A stretch of 39,801 bases of DNA from Candidatus Hodarchaeota archaeon. Lineage in GTDB: Archaea > Asgardarchaeota > Heimdallarchaeia > Hodarchaeales > YT1-039. The notes under the pieces were generated by a model. The model saw only the letters and a program-made list of their open reading frames with translations, did not search any database and had not been told where the DNA came from. The stretch covers positions 1 through 39,801 of the forward strand of contig JAEOTF010000478.1 of NCBI GenBank assembly GCA_016840025.1, given 5' to 3'. Both the position numbers and the translations under genes were made by a program. This document shows, piece after piece, positions 26,053 through 34,557 of the stretch (the stretch's first letter is position 1; each line of letters starts with the position of its first letter).

Positions 26053-28208
26053 AATCCCTTCTCCCTTATTTTTAAGTTTACTATTTTTCTGAATTTTCGT
26101 ATACGTAATAGGCTAAAAGATAAGACTCCTAAGAATAGAATGAAGATGGAAAATCCAGGAGCTCCTCCTCCTTTTTCATAAGCACTTTGGTATTTATCAA
26201 GGTCTGTGACTGGAGTTTCTTCATATACAATTGAGAAACTTCCTGTACGAACGATATGAATGACCCACAGGTAATATGTCCCTACAGATATTTCTAAAGG
26301 GGTTGTGGCTGTGAAATAACCTACTTTAGTCCAATTCGAAGAGAATACATATACTTTTGCGACGAGTTCAGAATCATGAATGATTAATGACAAGTATTTA
26401 CTTGACTGATCAGAGAGTTTAGCCTTCCAAAGGATATTTCGCTTGGCTTCATCTAATGTTCTAGTCACTTCTCCTAGAGTTGTACTTTTTTGAACTGCCC
26501 AATACACTTGTATGTTAGTTTGGCTTTTATTTCCTCCAATTATACAACTAAAGTTAAATGGCTCATATGAAAACGATTTTACTTCATAGATCATAGATTC
26601 ATTATCAGTGAAGACTACACTAGTATTTAAATCGTTTTCAGAGATAAATTCAACTGTTAATTCTTGTTCAGCTCTCATCCAGAGAAATCCTTTAGTTCCC
26701 GTAGCTGAAGCATAATGTAACCATTGAGTAGAAGTATTCTGGAGAAAGAAAAATTCATTAATTGTTCCCGAGGCTTGGTACTCTGGCTTAATCACAGTAT
26801 TATCAATCGTTGTTTCCCCTACGTTTCCCACACTATCCATAGCTTCAATATAAAATGAGAATTTTTGATAGAGGGCTAGATTCGTTATCGTGGTAAAGTA
26901 AGTCCTATTATCTACCAATAGTTCCATAGTCTTGAAATGCCATGTAGGCTCTGGTTCAATCCTTAAATCATCTTTTGTCCAATAAAAATTAGTTACAATA
27001 ATGCCAGAAATGTCTCTTGGTGTTGCATAGATGTTATAATAGTAAGATTCGTCTGTTTTTTGATTGAGAAGTTTTGTATACGTGATAGATGGTGGCGCTA
27101 AATCCATCCAAATGTCAAGAGTCTTCTGAAGAGTATGATCAATGTTTCCTTGGGGATCTACTTCTGTCCATAAAAGATCCACAGTTAATTCAAGAACATA
27201 CTCTTGTACTAGACTTAACGTCCACTGTTCAATTAGATCTGGTAAATTTATAGGATTTTCTCCTGTTTCAAGCTCTTGGAGTTTTACACACGTTCCTTCA
27301 GTGTATTCTGCTATCCAAGTGAATTGGTTTTCAGCAATATGTGAGTAACCTTCTGTAAGAACAGAATTAATTTGAACTCCTTTCTGCTTTAGGCTTGTTA
27401 TAACATCTAGAAGTTGAGATCCATTATAATATTCCTTACTACTTCCCTTTCCGACAATCTTACCTGGATCACAATCTTCATCTCCTACAATGATTACTAA
27501 TTTTTGAGCTTGCTCTCTCCATCTCCATGAATCTGCAAGGTAAAATGCATCACCCCATGGCTCTAATGCTCCATTAGCATATAATCCTTGAATAAACGTG
27601 TTAACTCTATTTATATTCGTCGTAAATTCAATATAATTGTTAGTTGAACTTGTAGGAAATTCGGAATATTTATTCCAACCATAAACAATCATACTAATTT
27701 GTAGCGATGGAATCTCTTGGGTTAATCGATCAGTAATTTCAAGAAACTTACTTTTCACTGCATCTATTTCTTCTCCCATTGATCCACTCGCATCGAATAT
27801 TAGGCATACATCTACGCAGGCAGTTTGAGCAGTACTTTGGGTAAGGTTAGTAATTACTTCTACATTCATCGTGGTACTTGTTAATGGATCAATTTGGTTA
27901 ATTCCTTGGTTTGCGGGATAATTGTCTGATAGAAGTCCATAAGCTCCTGTCAAATTGAATGAGGCTTGGACATCGACCACTGGATTGAGACCTTGGTTCG
28001 TAATATTTAAAGTAACTAAAGCTCCTCCCTGTTTCCCAATTCGCGACTGATTTGTATGTAAATCGACTACCAGGTCATTTTCTCCTCTGTACGCACGGGG
28101 ACCTGGAATTAAAGTATAATTAGGGTCGAGGCACGATGGTATTGTTATTGAAGCGAATGCGAATACCAAAGCAAAAATGATCGATTTGCCAAACAAATGT
28201 GTTTTCAT
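26049..28208 (-). CDS. VWA-domain surface protein, second of three tandem paralogues
   Basis: The 719-residue protein has the same plan as its neighbours: a signal peptide, an N-terminal beta domain, VWA with CLIFDASGSMGEEI and IVGDEDCD, beta-sandwich repeats, and a tail GAPGFSIFILFLGVL followed by the basic RIRKFRK. The PGF-like tail with a hydrophobic helix and a basic end resembles archaeal PGF-CTERM-type sorting signals, which could lead to lipid attachment or S-layer association. The signal sequence ends in a Cys (TIPSCLDPN), which could also be a lipoprotein site. The gap to the upstream copy is 8 bases. Long stretches are nearly identical in DNA to the third copy. Confidence 0.88.
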   Translation of the reverse strand: MKTHLFGKSIIFALVFAFASITIPSCLDPNYTLIPGPRAYRGENDLVVDLHTNQSRIGKQGGALVTLNITNQGLNPVVDVQASFNLTGAYGLLSDNYPANQGINQIDPLTSTTMNVEVITNLTQSTAQTACVDVCLIFDASGSMGEEIDAVKSKFLEITDRLTQEIPSLQISMIVYGWNKYSEFPTSSTNNYIEFTTNINRVNTFIQGLYANGALEPWGDAFYLADSWRWREQAQKLVIIVGDEDCDPGKIVGKGSSKEYYNGSQLLDVITSLKQKGVQINSVLTEGYSHIAENQFTWIAEYTEGTCVKLQELETGENPINLPDLIEQWTLSLVQEYVLELTVDLLWTEVDPQGNIDHTLQKTLDIWMDLAPPSITYTKLLNQKTDESYYYNIYATPRDISGIIVTNFYWTKDDLRIEPEPTWHFKTMELLVDNRTYFTTITNLALYQKFSFYIEAMDSVGNVGETTIDNTVIKPEYQASGTINEFFFLQNTSTQWLHYASATGTKGFLWMRAEQELTVEFISENDLNTSVVFTDNESMIYEVKSFSYEPFNFSCIIGGNKSQTNIQVYWAVQKSTTLGEVTRTLDEAKRNILWKAKLSDQSSKYLSLIIHDSELVAKVYVFSSNWTKVGYFTATTPLEISVGTYYLWVIHIVRTGSFSIVYEETPVTDLDKYQSAYEKGGGAPGFSIFILFLGVLSFSLLRIRKFRKIVNLKIREKGL

Positions 28209-28216
28209 AATCTGTT

Positions 28217-30439
28217 CTACCTTATTTTTAAGTCTACTAATTTCCTGAACTTTTGTATACGTAATAGGCTAAGGAATAAGATGCCTAAGAATAGAATAAA
28301 GCTGGAAAATCCAGGAGTTCCACTTTCACTGCTAAGGTATTCTTTTTGATACTCGGTTGTTGTTTCTGCTAGCGTAGTAGTTGCCATTATTGACTGGTAT
28401 TCATCTGAGGTTGTGGTTACAGTTTGATCAAATTTGATTGAAAAGCTCCCTGTACGAACGATGTGTACCACCCAAAGGTAATATGTTCCTGCGGTAATAT
28501 TCAAACTACTTATTGCATTAAATACTCCCTTACGTTCCCAATCGGAAGAGTATACATATGCATTTACGACAAGTTCGGAATCATGAATGATCAATGATAG
28601 AAAACCATCCTCCGAGGAATAAATCTGAACTTTCCACAGGAGAGTTCGTGTGGTCTCATCTAATGTTCCACTGACTGATCCTAAGGTTGCTGCTATTTCT
28701 GTCGCCCAGTAAACTTGTATTTTAGTTTGGCTTTTATTTCCCTCAAGTATACAACTGAAATTGAAGGGGGTGCTGGAAAGTGATCTAAGCTCATAAATTT
28801 TAGACTCATTACCAGAGAATATTAAATCGCTATTCAGAACATTATTTGATTTAAAAGTAATTGTTAGATTCTGTTCCGCATTAATCCAAAGAAACCCCTT
28901 TGTTCCCGAGGGTGATGCAAAGTGTAACCACTGTGTGGAGTTATCTTGAAGTAACATAAATTCGTTGACTGTTCCAGGAGCTTGATATTCTGGTACAACC
29001 GTAACATTCTCAATTACTGTTTTTCCTACGTTACCTACGCTATCCATAGATTCTATATAAAATGACAACTTTTGTTGCAGTATTAAATTTGTTATCGTCG
29101 CAAAATAGGTCTTATTATCTTCCAATAGCTCCATATTCTTGAATTGCCAGATAGGCTCGGGCTCAGTGCTCAAATCATCTTTTGTCCAATAAAGATTAGT
29201 TGCGGTAATCCCGGATAAATCTCGAGGAGTGGAATAGATTTTATAAGAATATGTTCCATCTTCTTCTTCAAGAAATTTAGAATACGAGATTGAAGGTGGA
29301 GCGAGATCAACCCAAATTTTACGAGTTTTTCGTAGTGTATGATCAATGTTGCCTTGAGGGTCTACTTCTGTCCATGAAAAGTCCATAGTCAATTTAAGAG
29401 AATATTCCCGTGCAAGACTTAACGTCCATTCTTCGATCAGTTCTGGTAAGGTTATTGGAGTCTCCCCTGTTTCAAGCTCTTCAAGTTTCACGCAAACTCC
29501 ATCTGTATATTCTGAAATCCAAGTAAATTGATCCTCAACAATACTCGAATATCCTTTCGTCAATATAGAATTGATTTGAACCCCTTTCTCCTTCAATCCA
29601 GTGATGACATTCAGTAGTTGGGTACCATTATAGTGATCTCCTGTACTCCCTTTTCCCACAATGTTCCCTACATCACAATCTTCATCACCAACTATGATTA
29701 TGAGTTTCTGAGCATTTTCTCTCCATGTCCACGAGTTAGCAAGATAAAACGCGTCACCCCAAGGTTCTTTACCGCCTGCAGCATATAATCCTTGGATGAA
29801 CGTGTTTACAGCTTCAATGTCCTCTGTAAATTCAATATAATTATTTTGAGAACTAGTAGGATATTCAGAATATTTATTCCAACCATACACTATCATACCA
29901 ATCCGTAATGAAGGTATTTGCTGGGTTAATTGATCGGTAATTTCAAGGAATTTTGCTTTTACAGAACCTATTTCCTCTCCCATTGATCCACTAGCGTCAA
30001 ACAATAAACAAATATCAACGCTCATTCCTTGGCTAGGGTCTTGGGTTACGTTGGTGACTACTTCCACATTCATTGTGCTGTTAGTTAAAGGGTTGATCTG
30101 ACTAATTTCTTGATTTGCAGGATAATTACTTGAAAGACGCCCGTACGCTCCTGTTAGATTAAAGGAAGCTTGAAAATCGATTACTGGATTTAATCCTTGG
30201 TTAGAAATGTTCAAAGTGACTAAAACAGCTCCATTTCTACCGATCCGCGATTGGTTAGTTTGGATTTCGACTATTAAATCGTCTATCGCTATTGGTGAAT
30301 CTACCTTTCGTACTATATTGTAACCCAGACCTAAATCCGCGTTTATAGCTATTGCAGCGAATATAACTATGATTAATACCATGGTCCCTATTTTGAACCC
30401 GCACCCTTTCATCCTTAATCTCATCCTCTCTATATTCAT
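28217..30439 (-). CDS. VWA-domain surface protein, first of three tandem paralogues
   Basis: The 740-residue protein has a basic N-terminus and signal anchor (GTMVLIIVIFAAIAI, about 19-33). A beta domain follows (IGRNGAVLVTLNISNQGLNP), then VWA with CLLFDASGSMGEEI and VGDEDCD. Next come beta-sandwich regions, then a spacer rich in Thr and Ser (about 690-710), and a PGF-type tail GTPGFSSFILFLGIL with RIQKFRK. It differs from the other two in the first 35 residues and in the C-terminal spacer. Three in-frame ATGs (30439, 30424, 30412) occur. An AT-rich box TTATAAATTG at 30451-30460 on the minus strand would suit the start at 30412, and a second box near 30500 would suit 30439. It is the probable first gene of the operon. 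Confidence 0.88.
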   Translation of the reverse strand: MNIERMRLRMKGCGFKIGTMVLIIVIFAAIAINADLGLGYNIVRKVDSPIAIDDLIVEIQTNQSRIGRNGAVLVTLNISNQGLNPVIDFQASFNLTGAYGRLSSNYPANQEISQINPLTNSTMNVEVVTNVTQDPSQGMSVDICLLFDASGSMGEEIGSVKAKFLEITDQLTQQIPSLRIGMIVYGWNKYSEYPTSSQNNYIEFTEDIEAVNTFIQGLYAAGGKEPWGDAFYLANSWTWRENAQKLIIIVGDEDCDVGNIVGKGSTGDHYNGTQLLNVITGLKEKGVQINSILTKGYSSIVEDQFTWISEYTDGVCVKLEELETGETPITLPELIEEWTLSLAREYSLKLTMDFSWTEVDPQGNIDHTLRKTRKIWVDLAPPSISYSKFLEEEDGTYSYKIYSTPRDLSGITATNLYWTKDDLSTEPEPIWQFKNMELLEDNKTYFATITNLILQQKLSFYIESMDSVGNVGKTVIENVTVVPEYQAPGTVNEFMLLQDNSTQWLHFASPSGTKGFLWINAEQNLTITFKSNNVLNSDLIFSGNESKIYELRSLSSTPFNFSCILEGNKSQTKIQVYWATEIAATLGSVSGTLDETTRTLLWKVQIYSSEDGFLSLIIHDSELVVNAYVYSSDWERKGVFNAISSLNITAGTYYLWVVHIVRTGSFSIKFDQTVTTTSDEYQSIMATTTLAETTTEYQKEYLSSESGTPGFSSFILFLGILFLSLLRIQKFRKLVDLKIR

Positions 30440-30813
30440 AATCTGGATGACAATTTATAATGGTTCCATAATAAGGTTATTATGTATTACAACACAGTTA
30501 ATATAAATTAATTATAGATTCATTACGAAAACAGTTAATTACTTCTACTCATCCTTTCAGGACAATAAGGCCTTCTCAGGCTTCTACTGCCTATAGGAAG
30601 GATTATTAACAACATGAATGATGTTAAATGACGCAATAAATCATACTCTTCATATTTATTTATCCCCACAACCAATTTTGTATTCAGTGATGATCTGATA
30701 TAAGAAAAGATTCTTATCTGAATATATAAGAGCATTCCAATTACGTCTCTTTACTTAGATTGAAGCACGTTCATTAATGACCATAAAAAGAAAGGTATAA
30801 ATGGTGATAGTAT
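30440..30813. promoter_or_regulatory. Intergenic promoter region between VWA operon and YbjN-like gene
   Basis: This stretch of about 370 bases contains no gene I accept. It carries the promoters of two divergent genes. On the minus strand, TTATAAATTG (30451-30460) and an AT-rich box near 30495-30507 are TATA candidates for the VWA operon. On the plus strand, ATATATAAG (30722-30730) is a strong TATA candidate, with GGTGAT (30803-30808) as the ribosome-binding site for ATG 30814. A 66-codon minus-strand frame at 30535-30735 lacks any sign of coding. Confidence 0.5.
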
Positions 30814-31245
30814 ATGACTTTTGAAACCGTAAAAAGCTGGCTAGACCAAATGAATCTTAAATATTCACACAATCAAGAAATGAATCTATTTTATCTTCCC
30901 TATGATATTGAAGGAACTAAATTTGCTGTTCAAATTGCTATTTTTGATGATAAATGGATCAAAGTTGCTGCCTTGATTGTGCAGGCAGAAATGATTCCCA
31001 AAGGATTACATAAGGCACTTTTAAACGCAAACTGGCACTTATTTGACGTTACTTATTCTGTTGATGACAATGGGAATGTATTTTCAGAGAATGACGTCCC
31101 TATAGATTCAAACTTTGAAAATTTTCGATCAGAATTCGGTGCGGTAGTTTTTGGGGTTACACACTTCTTCGATACCATTGCTAAAAAGCTAAACGTTACC
31201 CAACAAGACACTTATGAAAAGAAAGCTGGTTTTGAGTACGTATAA
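30814..31245 (+). CDS. YbjN-like small protein (type III chaperone-like fold)
   Basis: The 143-residue soluble protein has the alternation of helices and strands expected of the YbjN / secretion-chaperone fold: an N-terminal helix (TFETVKSWLDQM), four strands (FYLPYDIEGTKFAVQIAIF and KWIKVAALIV), a helix around LHKALLNANWHLFDVTYSV, and a long C-terminal helix. The W in NANWHLFDVTYSVDDNG is a typical position. The family is thought to bind partner proteins. Assignment by pattern only, so moderate. GGTGAT lies five bases before the ATG. It is divergent from the VWA operon and convergent with the glycyl radical enzyme gene. Confidence 0.6.
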   Translation: MTFETVKSWLDQMNLKYSHNQEMNLFYLPYDIEGTKFAVQIAIFDDKWIKVAALIVQAEMIPKGLHKALLNANWHLFDVTYSVDDNGNVFSENDVPIDSNFENFRSEFGAVVFGVTHFFDTIAKKLNVTQQDTYEKKAGFEYV

Positions 31246-31308
31246 ATTTACATAATTGGATTATTCGAAGAATTTTGATAAAGAACTTAGAACCGAGCGT
31301 TTCTTCAA

Positions 31309-33681
31309 TTAGAAGCTTTCATGTTCTGTTCTTCTAATTATTTCATCCTGCAATTCAGGAGTGAGATCGACAAAATAGTCACTGTATCCCGCAACTCTCA
31401 CAATCAAATCCCTGTATTTTTCAGGATTCTCCTGTGCTTTTCGTAGGGTTTCTGCATTAACTACATTGAACTGAATATGATGATTATCTAAGCGGAAATG
31501 GGTTCGAATAAGATGTACTAATTTATCTATTCCTTCATCAGTGGATAATAACTGCGGTGTGAACTTCTGATTCAATAAAGTACCACCTGTTCGTAGATGA
31601 TCGATTTTAGAAACCGATTTAATTACTGCTGTAGGGCCTTTCCTGTCTGCTCCCTGAACTGGAGAAATCCCTTCGGATAATGGCTCTTTTTTCTTCTTTC
31701 CATCTGGCATAGCACCTGTCATCTTACCGAAGTACACATGGACTGTCGTTGGGAGAAGATTAATCCTGTGTACACCACCCGTCGGAGTAGGTCGTCCATC
31801 AACCGCTGAATAATAACTTTCGAACACCCATCTTAAGATATCATCTGCATAATCGTCATCATTACCATATTTTGGAGTTTCATTTACAAAACGATCTTGT
31901 AAGTGTTCATAACCTTCAAAATTGTTATTTAGAGCCTTTACAAGCTCATTCATGCTCAGATGGTTTTTATCGTATACATTGTATTTTATTGAAGTCAAAG
32001 AATCAGTTATAGTCCCTAGACCTACTCCCTGAATATACAGGGTATTATACCTTGCACCACCTGCGTTATAATCCTTACCATTGGCTATGCAGTCATCAAT
32101 CAAGAGGGAAAGAAAAGGAGCGGGCATATATTTTGCGTAAAGCCGATCTATAATGTTATTGCCATGAATTTTAATATCAATAAAGTAATTTAATTGTTTC
32201 TCCCATGCCTCGTAAAAATCTTCAAAATTGTTGAACGTGGATGGATCACCTGTCTTCGTACCTAATTGCTTACCAGTTAATGGATCAACTCCATTGTTTA
32301 AGGTAAGTTCTAATATTTTTGGTAAATTAAAATACCCAGATAATATATAACTTTCAGTACCAAAGGCTCCTGTTTCAACACAGCCACTAGCCCCCCCTTT
32401 TCTAGCATCCTTAAACGATTTACCTTGACGAATCAGTTCCTGAATAATAGCATCCGTGTTGAAAATTGAAGGCTGACCGAAACCTGTTTTGATAATTTTC
32501 AGAGCACGTTTGATCAGCCGGTCAGGGTTCTTTTTACTTAGTTGAACCATCGAACTGGGCTGGAGTAAGCGCATTTCTTCAATTACATCAAGAATTAGAT
32601 ATGACATTTCGTTGGCTGCGTCTGAACCATCTTCCTTCACTCCTCCCACATTAATCAAACAGAAATCTGTATATGTATTGCTTTCTTCTGCAGTTACTCC
32701 TACCTTCGGTGGAGCTGGTTGATTATTAAATTTGATCCAGAAGGCCTGCAATAATTCTCTAGCTTTTTCATTGGTTAATGTACCTTTTGTAAGTTCTTTT
32801 TTATAAAAAGGAAATAGGTGTTGATCTAATCTTCCAGGATTAAAAGAGTCCCAAGTATTCAATTCGGTAGTTACACCTAGATGTACAAACCAGTAATACT
32901 GAAGCGCTTCCCAAAATGTTCGCGGGGTACGGGCAGGAACTCTCTGACAGATTTCTGCCATAGTTAATAATTCTTCTTTTCGCTGAATGTTTGACTCTTC
33001 TTGTGCTAACTCCTTTAATGTTTCTGAATATCTTTTAGCATAAGCGATTAATGCGTCAGCAGCGATATCCATTGCTTTTAATTCTTCTCGTTTGTCAAAT
33101 GCTTTAGGATCATTATAAAAGTCCAATTCATTGATAGCTTTTCTTATATCCGCCTTAAGATCAAGCATTCCTTTATTATATATTTTATCGCCCAGAACCG
33201 TGTGTCCTGGTGCACGTTGTTCCATAAACTCCGTAAAAATACCGCTTTCATAAGCTGTTATCCATTCTGGGGAAACAGAACTAAATATTTTTTCACGAAT
33301 AGTCCTACCCTTCCAAAATGGAATTATATTGTTATTATAAACGTTTTCCGTCTCTTTACTGACTTGAAAAGGGATTTTTGGTCTGGAATTTAATATCTCT
33401 AAGTCTTGTAGGCTATGTGTGCATAATTCGGGATAGGTAGGAGTGGCTTTGGGAGCTGATCCTTTCTCTCCAACAATCAATTCACCGTTTGAAACATATA
33501 ATTTTTTATTCTCAAGCAGGAATTTAAACGCTAGAGCCCTGCTTACGGGTATTGAAACCTGATAGGTAATATCGCTTTGATAAAATTGAGTAAGGAGTAT
33601 CGCTCGCTCAGGATCTAACCACGATTTGGCTTCCAAGCTTTCATCTCGCATTTTTTTTATGCGCTCGGTCATAGGTGACAT
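31309..33681 (-). CDS. hypD: Glycyl radical enzyme, HypD-like trans-4-hydroxy-L-proline dehydratase
   Basis: The 790-residue protein is a glycyl radical enzyme closely similar to HypD. The radical loop is RVAGYSDYF with Gly765, and the active-site Cys is Cys434 in GGASGCVETGAFG. These are the numbers I recall for Clostridioides difficile HypD (C434, G765), which suggests almost no indel difference. Other HypD active-site positions appear kept: EFMEQRAPGHTV (Phe and His), Glu436 of GCVE, the Tyr of SGYFNLPK, and LPTT. HypD dehydrates trans-4-hydroxy-L-proline to pyrroline-5-carboxylate, which is then reduced to proline. Its ATG lies 3 bases after the stop of the activase gene, with AGGAGG inside the activase end. 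No pyrroline-5-carboxylate reductase gene is in the window. Confidence 0.88.
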   Translation of the reverse strand: MSPMTERIKKMRDESLEAKSWLDPERAILLTQFYQSDITYQVSIPVSRALAFKFLLENKKLYVSNGELIVGEKGSAPKATPTYPELCTHSLQDLEILNSRPKIPFQVSKETENVYNNNIIPFWKGRTIREKIFSSVSPEWITAYESGIFTEFMEQRAPGHTVLGDKIYNKGMLDLKADIRKAINELDFYNDPKAFDKREELKAMDIAADALIAYAKRYSETLKELAQEESNIQRKEELLTMAEICQRVPARTPRTFWEALQYYWFVHLGVTTELNTWDSFNPGRLDQHLFPFYKKELTKGTLTNEKARELLQAFWIKFNNQPAPPKVGVTAEESNTYTDFCLINVGGVKEDGSDAANEMSYLILDVIEEMRLLQPSSMVQLSKKNPDRLIKRALKIIKTGFGQPSIFNTDAIIQELIRQGKSFKDARKGGASGCVETGAFGTESYILSGYFNLPKILELTLNNGVDPLTGKQLGTKTGDPSTFNNFEDFYEAWEKQLNYFIDIKIHGNNIIDRLYAKYMPAPFLSLLIDDCIANGKDYNAGGARYNTLYIQGVGLGTITDSLTSIKYNVYDKNHLSMNELVKALNNNFEGYEHLQDRFVNETPKYGNDDDYADDILRWVFESYYSAVDGRPTPTGGVHRINLLPTTVHVYFGKMTGAMPDGKKKKEPLSEGISPVQGADRKGPTAVIKSVSKIDHLRTGGTLLNQKFTPQLLSTDEGIDKLVHLIRTHFRLDNHHIQFNVVNAETLRKAQENPEKYRDLIVRVAGYSDYFVDLTPELQDEIIRRTEHESF

Positions 33682-33684
33682 AAA

Positions 33685-34506
33685 TTATCCTCCTATCTTA
33701 ACTTTGAATCCAATAGATCTAAATCGCTCAGTTAATTGGCTTAATCGTTCAGCTGACGGCGGTTTAAGGTTAACTAACCGATTTGGCAAACTCAACTTTT
33801 GATATTTGCCTTTTGCTATATCATGATAAGGAAGCAGATTAATTTCTCTTTTTTCTATTTTCTTACTTTTCTGTAACCACTTTATAAATAATTCTTCCAA
33901 TTGGTCAATATTTTCTTCTGTATCTGTTATTCCAGAAATAACTGGAAATCGAATGATAATGTTTTTACCCTCTTCCATTAGCTTCTCAAAATTCGATAAA
34001 ATTAGTTTATTGGACACACCAGTATATTTTTGATGTTCTTTATCGTTTATAATCTTAATATCATATAAAATCAAGTGAATTTTGTCTTTAATTCTTTCTA
34101 ATGTCTTCCAAGGAGCATAACCACATGTATCTAGCGTTGTTTTAATATCCTGTTCCCAACAGGCATCTATAAGTTCGTTTAAGAAATCGGGTTGCGTTAG
34201 TGGTTCTCCTCCAGAAAATGTCACTCCACCGCCAGATTCATCATAGAAGAGTTGGTCTTTTTTAATCTCAGCCATAACTTCTCCCACACTAACTTCCCGA
34301 CCGATAATTTCTTTCTTAGAAGTAATTAAAGTAGTGGTGTTCTGTTCATTGATTATCTCGGGCTCGAATTTTTGCCCTTCTGGATTATGACACCACCAAC
34401 ATCTTAAAGGGCAGCCTTTAAAGAAAATAGTTGTCCGTATTCCAGGCCCATCATGAATTGCATATTTCTTGATGTCAAATATAACTCCTGTTGTCTTTTG
34501 CGCCAT
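33685..34506 (-). CDS. Glycyl radical enzyme activating enzyme (radical SAM)
   Basis: The 273-residue protein is a radical SAM activase that generates the glycyl radical on the enzyme encoded directly downstream. The cluster motif is GCPLRCWWC, Cys32, Cys36 and Cys39 (CxxxCxxC), preceded by DGPGIRTTIFFKGCP. The SAM motif GGE is in GGGVTFSGGEPLTQ, and LDTCGYAPW and YDIKIINDKEHQKYTG follow. Most activases of HypD and related enzymes carry an insert with two extra [4Fe-4S] clusters after the first motif. Here the corresponding stretch (about 45-80) has no cysteine, so the enzyme probably has only the radical SAM cluster. It follows the helical-repeat gene by 51 bases. Confidence 0.9.
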   Translation of the reverse strand: MAQKTTGVIFDIKKYAIHDGPGIRTTIFFKGCPLRCWWCHNPEGQKFEPEIINEQNTTTLITSKKEIIGREVSVGEVMAEIKKDQLFYDESGGGVTFSGGEPLTQPDFLNELIDACWEQDIKTTLDTCGYAPWKTLERIKDKIHLILYDIKIINDKEHQKYTGVSNKLILSNFEKLMEEGKNIIIRFPVISGITDTEENIDQLEELFIKWLQKSKKIEKREINLLPYHDIAKGKYQKLSLPNRLVNLKPPSAERLSQLTERFRSIGFKVKIGG

Positions 34507-34557
34507 GCTTGAGTCACTTGGAGAATTGCAAAGTAGAGGCAGTACTTAAAGCTGTGG

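Noticed and set aside
20807..30439. Calling the VWA and propeller proteins an integrin.
   Set aside because: Only domain types are shared; sequence, topology and domain order differ, and no heterodimer is shown.
30535..30735. A 66-codon open frame on the minus strand in the promoter region of the VWA operon.
   Set aside because: It has no recognisable family or ribosome-binding site and overlaps probable promoter elements; I treat it as chance.
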